From the NCBI GenBank assembly GCA_025464045.1, contig JAODBQ010000031.1, positions 1-12,247 of the forward strand: 12,247 bases of DNA, written 5' to 3'. The notes below the pieces were generated by a model, which did no database searches, was not told the origin of the DNA, and was given only the letters and a program-made list of their open reading frames with translations. The stretch's first letter is position 1, and every line of letters begins with the position of its first letter. This stretch comes from Ilumatobacteraceae bacterium (GTDB lineage: Bacteria > Actinomycetota > Acidimicrobiia > Acidimicrobiales > Ilumatobacteraceae). Position numbers and translations under genes: made by a program. Shown here piece after piece: positions 6,959 through 12,247 of this stretch.

Positions 6959-6987
6959 TTGCCCGTCGCGCGCGGGCTGCATAGTCT
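6959..6987 (+). promoter_or_regulatory. Candidate promoter of the amidase gene
   Basis: TTGCCC (6959-6964), a 17-base spacer and TAGTCT (6982-6987) form a fair vegetative-type promoter. Initiation near 6994 would give a leader of about 37 bases containing GGGAAAGG seven bases before the ATG at 7031. This supports 7031 rather than 6920 as the start of the amidase. Confidence 0.45.
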
Positions 6988-7030
6988 GTGGCGGATCGCG
7001 GGCGGCGCGGGGGCTGGGAAAGGCCGCGGC

Positions 7031-8935
7031 ATGTGTGAAGCGTGCGACCGCACCCTTGACCGACGATCATTGTTCCGACGCACCCTGTTCGGGGGCGCGT
7101 TGGTGGCAGGAGGGCTGTGGCTCCCAGACGCCTTCGGACCCGCGGCGGCCAACGCGACCACACCGCCAGGCGCGGCGGGCGGCGCCACCGACCCCAACCC
7201 GCCGAGCGCGGGTGATGACGGCATGGCCGAGGATGGCCGGCCCGGGTGGAAGCCGACCTCGTCCACCCGTCAGGAAGCCGCGCCGCGCATCGGCGCCGTG
7301 GCCACGACCACGAACGTCCCGGCCACGAGCCCGACCAAGGTGCCGGCACCGCCGATCATCAGCCGAGCCAGCTGGGGCGCCGACGAGACGATCCGTCAGA
7401 ACGAGCGGCAGTACGCGCCACTTCGCAAGATGGTCGTCCACCACACCGCCAGCGACAACCGTCCGGCGAACCCGGCCGCGGTCGTGCGCGAGACGTACCG
7501 CTACCACGTCCAAGGGCGCGGGTTCAGCGACATCGGGTACAACTACATGGTCGACCACACGGGTCGCATCTACGAGGGCCGATTCGCCCGCCGCTACGGC
7601 AACGAGCCGATCAGCTGCGAGGACCAGAAGGGGTGGGGCGTCGTCGGTGCCCACGCAGCCCACTACAACCACGGCTCGTGCGGGGTCTGCCTGATCGGCA
7701 ACTTCGAGCTCGGTTCCCCGACGGATGCGGCGCTGACCAGTCTGACGTGGCTGCTCGCGTGGAAGGCGGGGCGCAACCAGATCGACCTCGGCGGCGACGA
7801 CGCCTACGAGAACTTCTACAGCCGGTACTTCCAGTTCCCGAACCTCAGCGGCCACCGCAACGTCGGGTTCACCCTGTGTCCCGGGCGGCTGCTGTACGCC
7901 CAGATCCCGAGCGTGCGCAAAGCGGCGGCGAAGCAGGCCGGGACGTTCCCGCCGCTCGTCGTCAACATCCCCGCCGTCGTGCGCACGGAGTACGGCAACG
8001 GCAGGGGTCCGACCACGACGGAGGCCGGCTCGACCACCTCCAGCACGAGCACGACGAGCACCAGCGCGAGCACCACGACCCCGGCGACGACGACGGCGCC
8101 TGCGACGTCGACGACGAAGCCACCCACCGCGAGCACCAGCACGAGCTCGACCAGCACGACGAGCAGCAGCACCAGCACGACGACCGTTGCCGGCGCTACC
8201 GGTTCGAAGGCCACGGGCTACCGGGCGGTGACCTCGGGCGGCCTGCTGCTGAACACACCGAACGCCACCGGCTACGGCAAGCCCGGTGCGGCCGTGGTCG
8301 GTCTCGCCGCGCCAGGGGCGGGCGACGGCTACGCGGCCGTCGCGGCGTCGGGCAAGGTCTTCGCGTTCGGTGGCGTGGCGGCCAGCGGCGACGCATCTGG
8401 CAAGGGCACCGCGGTGGACATCGCCACCACCCGCACCGGACAGGGCTACTGGGTGGTGATGGCCGACGGCGCCATCTACCCGTTCGGCGACGCGCGGTAC
8501 TTCGGCTCGCCCAAGCGCAACGGCCTGGCCGTCGTGGCGACCGCGATCGAGGCCCGACCGGGGAGCGACGGCTACTGGGTGCTCTGTGCAGACGGAGCCG
8601 TGCGCGGGTACGGCGCGGCGCGCAGCTTCGGCACGGCGACGGGTACGGGAACGGCCGTCGACCTCGCGGTGACCCCGACCGGCAAGGGCTGCTTCGTGCT
8701 GTTCGACAGCGGCGGCGTCGCTGTGTTCGGGGACGCCGTCGCCGCGGGTGACCTGACGACGACGAAGGCGAAGTGGACCAAACCGGCGGCGGCGATCACC
8801 GCGCTGCCCGCATCGAACGGCTACGTGATCAGTGCACGCGACGGCGGACTGTTCAGCTTCGGAGGTGCCCCGTTCTTCGGGTCGTTCGCCGGTTCCGGCG
8901 CGACGGTGGTCGGTCTGGCGGTCGCCTGCACGTGA
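7031..8935 (+). CDS. Tat-exported N-acetylmuramoyl-L-alanine amidase with C-terminal repeat domain
   Basis: This 634-residue secreted protein has three parts. Residues 1-42 are a twin-arginine signal (DRRSLFRRTLF, a hydrophobic stretch, then AAANA), so it is probably exported folded. After a Pro/Gly/Ala-rich stretch, residues 107-295 are an Amidase_2/PGRP domain that cleaves the amide bond between muramic acid and L-Ala of peptidoglycan. Zinc ligands are visible as H137 or H138 (VVHHTAS), H275 (SGHRNV) and C283 (LCPG), with the eight-residue His-Cys spacing of T7 lysozyme. Residues 327-390 are a Ser/Thr linker, and 396-634 are six repeats of about 40 residues. The ATG at 7031 is chosen for its GGGAAAGG site and because it puts the RR motif near the N-terminus; an in-frame ATG at 6920 exists. 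A CEAC pair lies before the RR. Role: wall turnover or surface binding. Confidence 0.9.
   Translation: MCEACDRTLDRRSLFRRTLFGGALVAGGLWLPDAFGPAAANATTPPGAAGGATDPNPPSAGDDGMAEDGRPGWKPTSSTRQEAAPRIGAVATTTNVPATSPTKVPAPPIISRASWGADETIRQNERQYAPLRKMVVHHTASDNRPANPAAVVRETYRYHVQGRGFSDIGYNYMVDHTGRIYEGRFARRYGNEPISCEDQKGWGVVGAHAAHYNHGSCGVCLIGNFELGSPTDAALTSLTWLLAWKAGRNQIDLGGDDAYENFYSRYFQFPNLSGHRNVGFTLCPGRLLYAQIPSVRKAAAKQAGTFPPLVVNIPAVVRTEYGNGRGPTTTEAGSTTSSTSTTSTSASTTTPATTTAPATSTTKPPTASTSTSSTSTTSSSTSTTTVAGATGSKATGYRAVTSGGLLLNTPNATGYGKPGAAVVGLAAPGAGDGYAAVAASGKVFAFGGVAASGDASGKGTAVDIATTRTGQGYWVVMADGAIYPFGDARYFGSPKRNGLAVVATAIEARPGSDGYWVLCADGAVRGYGAARSFGTATGTGTAVDLAVTPTGKGCFVLFDSGGVAVFGDAVAAGDLTTTKAKWTKPAAAITALPASNGYVISARDGGLFSFGGAPFFGSFAGSGATVVGLAVACT
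8012..8200 (+). repeat. Ser/Thr-rich linker, AGCACGACG-type codon repeats
   Basis: This tract of AGC, ACC, ACG and TCG codons encodes about 63 residues that are almost only Ser, Thr, Ala and Pro. It is a flexible, probably O-glycosylated linker between the amidase and repeat domains. DNA units such as AGCACGACG and ACCAGCACG recur imperfectly, which makes length variation between strains likely. Confidence 0.75.
8216..8932 (+). repeat. Six ~40-residue GYW/DG/FGDA protein repeats
   Basis: The amidase C-terminus contains six units of about 40 residues with the pattern GYxxxxxDGxxxxFGxAxxxGSxxGxGxAVxLAxxPxG. Clear examples are QGYWVVMADGAIYPFGDARY and SNGYVISARDGGLFSFGGAP. The first unit is degenerate. 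A six-bladed beta-propeller is a reasonable reading of six such units. Repeats of this style are, to my knowledge, abundant in secreted proteins of Acidimicrobiia. The ligand is unknown; cell-wall or carbohydrate binding is an inference. Confidence 0.7.
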
Positions 8936-9056
8936 GCCGACCGAACCAACCAGATCGCCCACTGATCGGCGACACAACTCGACTGACTGGCCCGTCAGCG
9001 TGGCTGATCGATCAGGAAGTAGACGACTCCCAGAAGGTGGGGGCACGCTGGCGTCG

Positions 9057-9587
9057 ATGTCGGTGTGCTACCTCACTCCCAAGGCCCGCCCGGCCGTCTC
9101 GGCGATCGCCGGACACGGCGCAGTGTGCATCGAGCCGATCACGAGCGGCGAGATGGTCGCGGCCTTCGGTGGGCGATGCGTCACCCGCGACGAGTTCGAT
9201 CTGCTCCCGGTCGGTCAGCAGGCGCGCAGCGTGCAGATCGAAGAGGACCTCTACCTCGCGGCGGGGCCCGAGCCGGAGCCCGGCCAACTGATCAACCACT
9301 CCTGCCGGCCGACCTGCTCGCTCGAGGGCAACATGGTGCTCGTCGCCCGACGCGACATCGCGGTGGGTGACGAGCTGACGTACGACTACGCCACCCGCAG
9401 CGGCAGCGACTACGACGAGTTCGAGTGCCAGTGCGGCGATGCGCTGTGCCGTGGCAAGGTCACCGGCCACGACTGGATGCTGCCCGAGCTGCAGCTGCGC
9501 CACCGCGGCACGTTCAGCCCATACCTCGCCCGGCGCATCTCCGCACTGCACGACTCCGGCGCGCGGCGCAGGGCTTTCGCGCTGTAG
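9057..9587 (+). CDS. Small SET-domain protein, putative protein-lysine methyltransferase
   Basis: This 176-residue cytoplasmic protein consists almost entirely of a SET fold. The N-terminal SET motif is GHGAVCIEPITSGEMVAAF at 19-37. The pseudoknot motif NHSCRPTC at 80-87 and GDELTYDY at 104-111 would bind S-adenosylmethionine and supply the catalytic tyrosine (Y111). A post-SET cluster C124-x-C126-x4-C131 probably binds zinc with the Cys of the NHSC motif. All core motifs are intact, so activity is expected; the target protein is unknown. Residues 132-176 form a C-terminal helical extension. The ATG at 9057 begins right before the domain and lacks a well-placed ribosome site. No other chromatin-type gene is nearby. 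Confidence 0.88.
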   Translation: MSVCYLTPKARPAVSAIAGHGAVCIEPITSGEMVAAFGGRCVTRDEFDLLPVGQQARSVQIEEDLYLAAGPEPEPGQLINHSCRPTCSLEGNMVLVARRDIAVGDELTYDYATRSGSDYDEFECQCGDALCRGKVTGHDWMLPELQLRHRGTFSPYLARRISALHDSGARRRAFAL

Positions 9588-9596
9588 TCGCCGTCT

Positions 9597-9633
9597 CGTG
9601 CCACGGCACGTCCAACCGGTCATCGGCTGACCG
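9597..9633 (+). terminator. Two hairpins downstream of the SET gene
   Basis: CGTGC/GCACG (9597-9610, four-base loop) and CGGTCA/TGACCG (9617-9633, five-base loop) begin ten bases after the SET stop codon. Neither is followed by a T-run. Tandem short GC-rich hairpins can end transcription in high-GC bacteria, and the next gene has its own promoter. Confidence 0.45.
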
Positions 9634-9734
9634 AGCACTGCCCGTCCGGATGATGACCGGGATCGCAGACTCGGTGGCGGACGCGCACGACCGGGGGCAC
9701 AGGCGGGCAGCCGGCCGCGGCAGCGGAGCAGGGC

Positions 9735-9746
9735 TAACGTCGGGCG
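9735..9746 (+). promoter_or_regulatory. Leaderless promoter, TAACGT -10 box
   Basis: TAACGT at 9735-9740 is followed by six bases and the ATG at 9747. No ribosome binding site precedes that ATG. Transcription is therefore predicted to begin at the start codon itself. No clear -35 hexamer is seen in the GC-rich DNA upstream. Confidence 0.6.
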
Positions 9747-10961
9747 ATGCGGATCCTCGTCGTCGGCGCGGGCGGCGTCGGCGCGGCGATCGCGTCGATC
9801 GCGGCACGGCGGCCGACGTTCGAGCAGATCGTGATCGCCGACATCGACGCGGCGCGCAGCCAGCGCGCCGCGCAGCACGCGGCCTCCGACCGGGTCGTCG
9901 GGACGCGCGTCGACGCCGGCGAGCGTGCGGACATCGTCGAGCTGGCACGCAGCTGCCGGGCCGACGTGATCGTCAACGCCTGCGACCCGCGCTTCAACCC
10001 GCCGATCTTCGAGGCCGCATTCGCAGCTGGCTGTCACTACGTCGACCTGGCGATGCACATGTCCACCCCGCACCCGACCGATCCGTACCACCAGATCGGC
10101 GTGCTCCTCGGGCACGACCAGTTCGCCGCCTCGGACGCGTGGGCCGACCGTGACCTGCTCGCCCTTGTGGGGATGGGCGTCGAACCCGGCTTCTCCGACG
10201 TCGTCGCGCGCTACGCCAGCGACCACCTGTTCACGACGATCGACGAGATCGGGGTGCGCGACGGCGGCGACCTCGTGGTCGAGGGCTTCGCGTTCGCGCC
10301 GACGTTCAGCATCTGGACCACGATCGAGGAGTGCCTGAACCCGCCGATCGTGTACGAGCGCGGCCGTGGCTGGTTCACGACGGCCCCGTTCTCCGAGCCC
10401 GAGGCGTTCACCTTTCCCGACGGCATCGGGACGATGCGTTGCGTCAACGTCGAGCACGAGGAGGTCGTGCTGATGCCGCGCTGGCTCGATCCCGGCCGAG
10501 TGACGTTCAAGTACGGGCTCGGCGACGAGTTCCTCGACGTGCTGGCGATGCTGCACAAGCTCGGCCTCGACAGCACCCGACCCGTGGACGTGCGCGGCAC
10601 CGCCGTCTCGCCACGCGACGTCGTCGCCGCGGTGCTGCCCAACCCGGCGCTGCTCGGGGACCGGATGCGCGGCAGGACCTGCGCCGGGAGCCTGGTGACG
10701 GGCACCGGCGTCGACGGCCGCCCGCGCTGCACGTACCTGTACCAGATCGTCGACAACGAATGGACGATGCGCGAGTACGGCCACCAGGCGGTGGTCTGGC
10801 AGACCGCGCTGCACCCGGTGATCGCGCTCGAGCTGCTCGGCACCGGCGAGTGGAAGGACGTCGGGGTGCGCGGCCCGGAGGCCTTCCGCGCCGACCCGTT
10901 CCTGGCCCTCGTCGCCGAGCACGGCGCAACGTGGGCGATCGACGAACGCGCGGTGCGCTGA
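9747..10961 (+). CDS. Saccharopine dehydrogenase-like NAD(P)-dependent oxidoreductase
   Basis: This 404-residue cytoplasmic protein begins MRILVVGAGGVGAAIASIAA, a Rossmann beta-alpha-beta unit with GAGGVG at 7-12. IADID, at the end of the second strand, should contact the cofactor ribose. The VIVNACDPRFNPPIFEAAFA region and GCHYVDLAM are typical of the saccharopine/carboxynorspermidine dehydrogenase superfamily (LYS9-like). The VGMGVEPGFSDVVARYASDH stretch matches the family's central domain. The length (about 400) fits the family. The superfamily makes or cleaves imino-linked amino acids or polyamines. Whether this one acts in lysine or carboxyspermidine metabolism cannot be told, since no partner gene (such as a decarboxylase) is adjacent. 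It appears to be leaderless. A 75-residue gene follows after eight bases. Confidence 0.88.
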   Translation: MRILVVGAGGVGAAIASIAARRPTFEQIVIADIDAARSQRAAQHAASDRVVGTRVDAGERADIVELARSCRADVIVNACDPRFNPPIFEAAFAAGCHYVDLAMHMSTPHPTDPYHQIGVLLGHDQFAASDAWADRDLLALVGMGVEPGFSDVVARYASDHLFTTIDEIGVRDGGDLVVEGFAFAPTFSIWTTIEECLNPPIVYERGRGWFTTAPFSEPEAFTFPDGIGTMRCVNVEHEEVVLMPRWLDPGRVTFKYGLGDEFLDVLAMLHKLGLDSTRPVDVRGTAVSPRDVVAAVLPNPALLGDRMRGRTCAGSLVTGTGVDGRPRCTYLYQIVDNEWTMREYGHQAVVWQTALHPVIALELLGTGEWKDVGVRGPEAFRADPFLALVAEHGATWAIDERAVR

Positions 10962-10969
10962 TCAGCCGG

Positions 10970-11197
10970 TTGCGCAAGATCGACGTCGAACGAATGCTCG
11001 CCGGCTACGACGACGATCCGGTCCGCACGCTGACGGTTGCCCTGCGAATCGTCCTCGATCGCCCCGACGCGACGTGGCCCGAACTGGTGGCCGCGCTGCC
11101 GATGACCGACAGCCGCCGCGCCGCGCTCCTGCTCGGCGAAGAGCGCACGCTCGACGCACTGGTCGCCGAGCTCAACGAACGCCGCGACCTCCCCTGA
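10970..11197 (+). CDS. Small helical uncharacterised protein, 75 aa
   Basis: From TTG at 10970 the frame encodes 75 residues beginning RKIDVERMLAGYDDDPVRTL, all predicted alpha-helical, with helices near 4-12, 17-31, 36-44, 48-56 and 59-70. I recognise no family. The three- to five-helix layout with TWPELVAALPMTDSRRAALL resembles small helix-turn-helix or adaptor folds, but no DNA-binding role can be claimed. It lies eight bases after the oxidoreductase stop and is probably co-transcribed. The start is uncertain: GTG at 10931 would overlap the upstream gene by 31 bases, and ATG at 10994 would cut the first helix. None has a strong ribosome site. Confidence 0.6.
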   Translation: MRKIDVERMLAGYDDDPVRTLTVALRIVLDRPDATWPELVAALPMTDSRRAALLLGEERTLDALVAELNERRDLP

Positions 11198-11267
11198 AGC
11201 GGCCGAGGACGTCCGCGCTCGGGAATGGGCGTTGCGGTTGCAGTTCGTTCCGGAACCCGCGATGTCT

Positions 11268-11282
11268 CGGCCCGCAGGGCCG
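11268..11282. terminator. Short hairpin between convergent genes
   Basis: CGGCCC and GGGCCG form a 6-bp all-GC stem around GCA in the 91 bases between the ends of two convergent genes. It could act in both directions. There is no T-run on either side. A separate 10-bp palindrome (GTTCCGGAAC) is at 11247-11256. Confidence 0.4.
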
Positions 11283-11288
11283 GGCGGG

Positions 11289-11786
11289 TCATTCGCTGAC
11301 GATGTCGCCGATCACCGGCTGGGCGAGCACCACCCGTCGGTCGAAGCCGACCTCGGTGGGTAGGAACCCGTTGCGATCGGGCCAGAGCAGCTGGACGACG
11401 CGGAACGGACGTCCGCGACGCCAGGCGATGCCGGTGGCGAACAGCTCGCCGAACTCCTCCGGGTCGACGGGTGCGAACACGCACCGCAGGTCGTTGTCGA
11501 AGAAGCCGACGACCTCCACCCCGAGCGGGATCTCGGTCCCGCCGCGGAGCATGTCGGCGATCATGTCGAACAAGCCCCTCGCCGCCACCGGCTGCAACCC
11601 GAACACGACGACGTCGGGGAAGCCGAACGCCTCCGGGTACCCGATCGTGTAGACGTACCCGGCGATCGGCGGGTCCGTGTCGGTGCGCGCCTCGACGGGC
11701 TCCATCGCCCAGCCGTGCGTCTCGATCATCCACTCGATCTTCTCGGCGTGGGGGATGTGGAAGTTCGGCAGGGCGGCATCGGCCAT
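11289..11786 (-). CDS. DUF4262-like protein, 165 aa
   Basis: This 165-residue soluble protein resembles the DUF4262 family. The signs are YVYTIGYPEAFGFPDVVVFG near residues 48-67, an F-D-N-D-L-R-C-V-F-A-P strand (VGFFDNDLRCVFAPVDPEEF), and VVQLLWPDRNGFLPTEVGFD followed by AQPVIG at the C-terminus. The family has no established function; members are single-domain and often sit in variable neighbourhoods. There are no membrane segments. The ATG at 11784-11786 is preceded by TACCGT and seven bases with no ribosome site, so the gene is probably leaderless. It is divergent from the PhyH-like gene across 64 bases. Confidence 0.8.
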   Translation of the reverse strand: MADAALPNFHIPHAEKIEWMIETHGWAMEPVEARTDTDPPIAGYVYTIGYPEAFGFPDVVVFGLQPVAARGLFDMIADMLRGGTEIPLGVEVVGFFDNDLRCVFAPVDPEEFGELFATGIAWRRGRPFRVVQLLWPDRNGFLPTEVGFDRRVVLAQPVIGDIVSE

Positions 11787-11799
11787 CGAGGTGACGGTA
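11787..11799 (-). promoter_or_regulatory. Leaderless promoter, TACCGT -10 box
   Basis: On the minus strand TACCGT (11794-11799) is followed by seven bases and the ATG at 11786, the same arrangement as for the 76-residue gene at 2822. No -35 element is evident in the GC-rich stretch upstream. Confidence 0.55.
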
Positions 11800-11850
11800 G
11801 TCCTGTGCGGGCGCTGGGCGCCCGGCGCGCCGATCGGCCACGATGTGCGG

Positions 11851-12247
11851 ATGACCAACCAGGCCGACGGGACCGACGAGGTGGGACCGGACCCCTCCGG
11901 CACCGACCCGGCCGGCGACGCGACGTCCACGTCCACGTCCACGACGACGTCGGCGACATCCACGTCCACGTCGACGTCCACTCGCACGTCGAAGGGTCCT
12001 GATCTCACGCAGCACATCGCGCGGCTCGACCGCGACGGGTACACGATCGTCGAGGACGCCTTCGATCAGGTCGCGCTGAACCAGCTGGACAACGACGTCG
12101 ACCGGCTCGAGGCCGTGCTCAAGACCAAGCCGGGCACGAACAGCTTCGAGGGCACCTCGACGACGCGCGTCTACAACCTCCTCGCGCACGGGATGGTGTG
12201 GGAGCAGGTGCCGGTGCATCCCGTCGTCCTCGGCTTGATGCACCACA
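11851..12247 (+). CDS. Phytanoyl-CoA dioxygenase (PhyH) family protein, 5' part
   Basis: The frame from ATG 11851 is open to the window edge (132 codons, no stop). From residue 51 it matches the N-terminal part of PhyH-like Fe(II)/2-oxoglutarate oxygenases: LDRDGYTIVEDAFD at 59-72, then NSFEGTSTTRVYNLLAHG at 97-114 and VPVHPVVLGLM at 120-130. The family hydroxylates a range of substrates; the iron ligands (HxD...H) would lie beyond the window, so activity cannot be judged. Residues 1-50 are unusual: an acidic start (MTNQADGTDEVGPDPSGTDP), then a 24-residue run of Ser, Thr and Ala. An in-frame GTG at 11845 is an alternative start. No ribosome site is visible. Confidence 0.82.
   Translation, partial: MTNQADGTDEVGPDPSGTDPAGDATSTSTSTTTSATSTSTSTSTRTSKGPDLTQHIARLDRDGYTIVEDAFDQVALNQLDNDVDRLEAVLKTKPGTNSFEGTSTTRVYNLLAHGMVWEQVPVHPVVLGLMHH
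11923..11991 (+). repeat. ACGTCC/TCCACG hexamer tract in the PhyH-like gene
   Basis: TCCACG units recur, some changed to ACGACG or TCGACG, and encode alternating Ser-Thr from about residue 25 to 47. The repeat is tandem at the DNA level, so slippage could change its length in steps of two residues. Confidence 0.7.

Larger units (their letters stand above)
6729..7030. other. Divergent intergenic region with promoters and a short ORF
   Basis: These 302 bases separate the minus-strand acyl-CoA synthetase from the plus-strand amidase. The region holds candidate promoters in both directions, a 19-codon ORF at 6864-6923 with a leaderless-type -10 box, and a weak inverted repeat (ACAGT at 6818-6822, ACTGT at 6831-6835). 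The amidase frame is open from an ATG at 6920, but the 37 residues this would add do not look like part of the signal peptide. I see no RNA gene or long hairpin. Confidence 0.6.

Noticed and set aside
6725..6982. 85-residue minus-strand frame in the divergent intergenic region
   Set aside because: It overlaps the start of the acyl-CoA synthetase out of frame, has no ribosome site and no domain, and covers candidate promoters in both directions.
9004..9015. 12-bp palindrome CTGATCGATCAG upstream of the SET gene
   Set aside because: At chance frequency, and no -10 box is nearby to give it operator meaning. Conservation in relatives would revive it.
7067..9046. 659-residue minus-strand open frame opposite the amidase
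   Set aside because: Low-complexity Arg/Gly/Ala composition, and it includes the mirror of the Ser/Thr linker. No family features.
9012..10922. 636-residue minus-strand open frame opposite the SET and oxidoreductase genes
   Set aside because: It crosses two real plus-strand genes and their intergenic gap, with no recognisable domain.
11923..11991. Repeat tract considered as a CRISPR or iteron array
   Set aside because: The unit is six bases, has no spacers, and stays in coding phase as Ser-Thr codons.
11005..12246. 413-residue minus-strand open frame at the right end
   Set aside because: Shadow of the DUF4262-like gene in another frame and antisense of the PhyH-like gene. It contains Arg/Gly runs from the hexamer repeat.

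Overview
This window is about 70% GC, with codon use strongly biased to G/C in the third position. Its genes point to a high-GC actinobacterium, most likely class Acidimicrobiia (an Ilumatobacter- or Iamia-like lineage). The reasons are a Tat-exported amidase carrying C-terminal 'GYW..DG...FGDA..FGS' repeats, an OtsA-OtsB trehalose pair, a mycobacterial FadD19-like acyl-CoA ligase, several apparently leaderless genes with a TANCGT -10 box, and a PhyH-family gene. The lineage is an inference from remembered family resemblance; no search was run.

Layout. Positions 1-90 hold the last 29 codons of a plus-strand reading frame that enters from outside. Positions 103-2300 (minus) are otsA then otsB, overlapping by ATGA, the two-step trehalose pathway. 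A tRNA-Gly(GCC) with a UUCG-loop terminator lies at 2418-2526 (minus). Positions 2592-6728 form a minus-strand run in the transcription order acyl-CoA synthetase, metX, a single-pass membrane protein with a long acidic tail, and a 76-residue conserved-looking small protein. Candidate promoters and a hairpin inside the run suggest several transcripts rather than one operon. A 302-base divergent region (6729-7030) separates this from the plus-strand Tat-secreted amidase (7031-8935), a small SET-domain protein (9057-9587), a saccharopine-dehydrogenase-like oxidoreductase (9747-10961) and a 75-residue helical protein (to 11197). Convergent to these is a DUF4262-like gene (11289-11786, minus). Divergent from it, a phytanoyl-CoA-dioxygenase-like gene starts at 11851 and runs off the window.

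Functions. Most of the window is housekeeping or stress metabolism: trehalose synthesis, methionine synthesis (homoserine acylation), fatty-acid or steroid side-chain activation, and cell-wall remodelling. I found no phage, IS element, CRISPR array or toxin-antitoxin pair. No clear new multi-gene system is present. The most notable items are a TANCGT box placed 6-7 bases before four ATG codons (leaderless transcription), a 14-bp perfect palindrome over the predicted metX transcription start, a leaderless 19-codon ORF before the amidase, the bacterial SET protein, and low-complexity Ser/Thr or acidic segments in three otherwise ordinary proteins.
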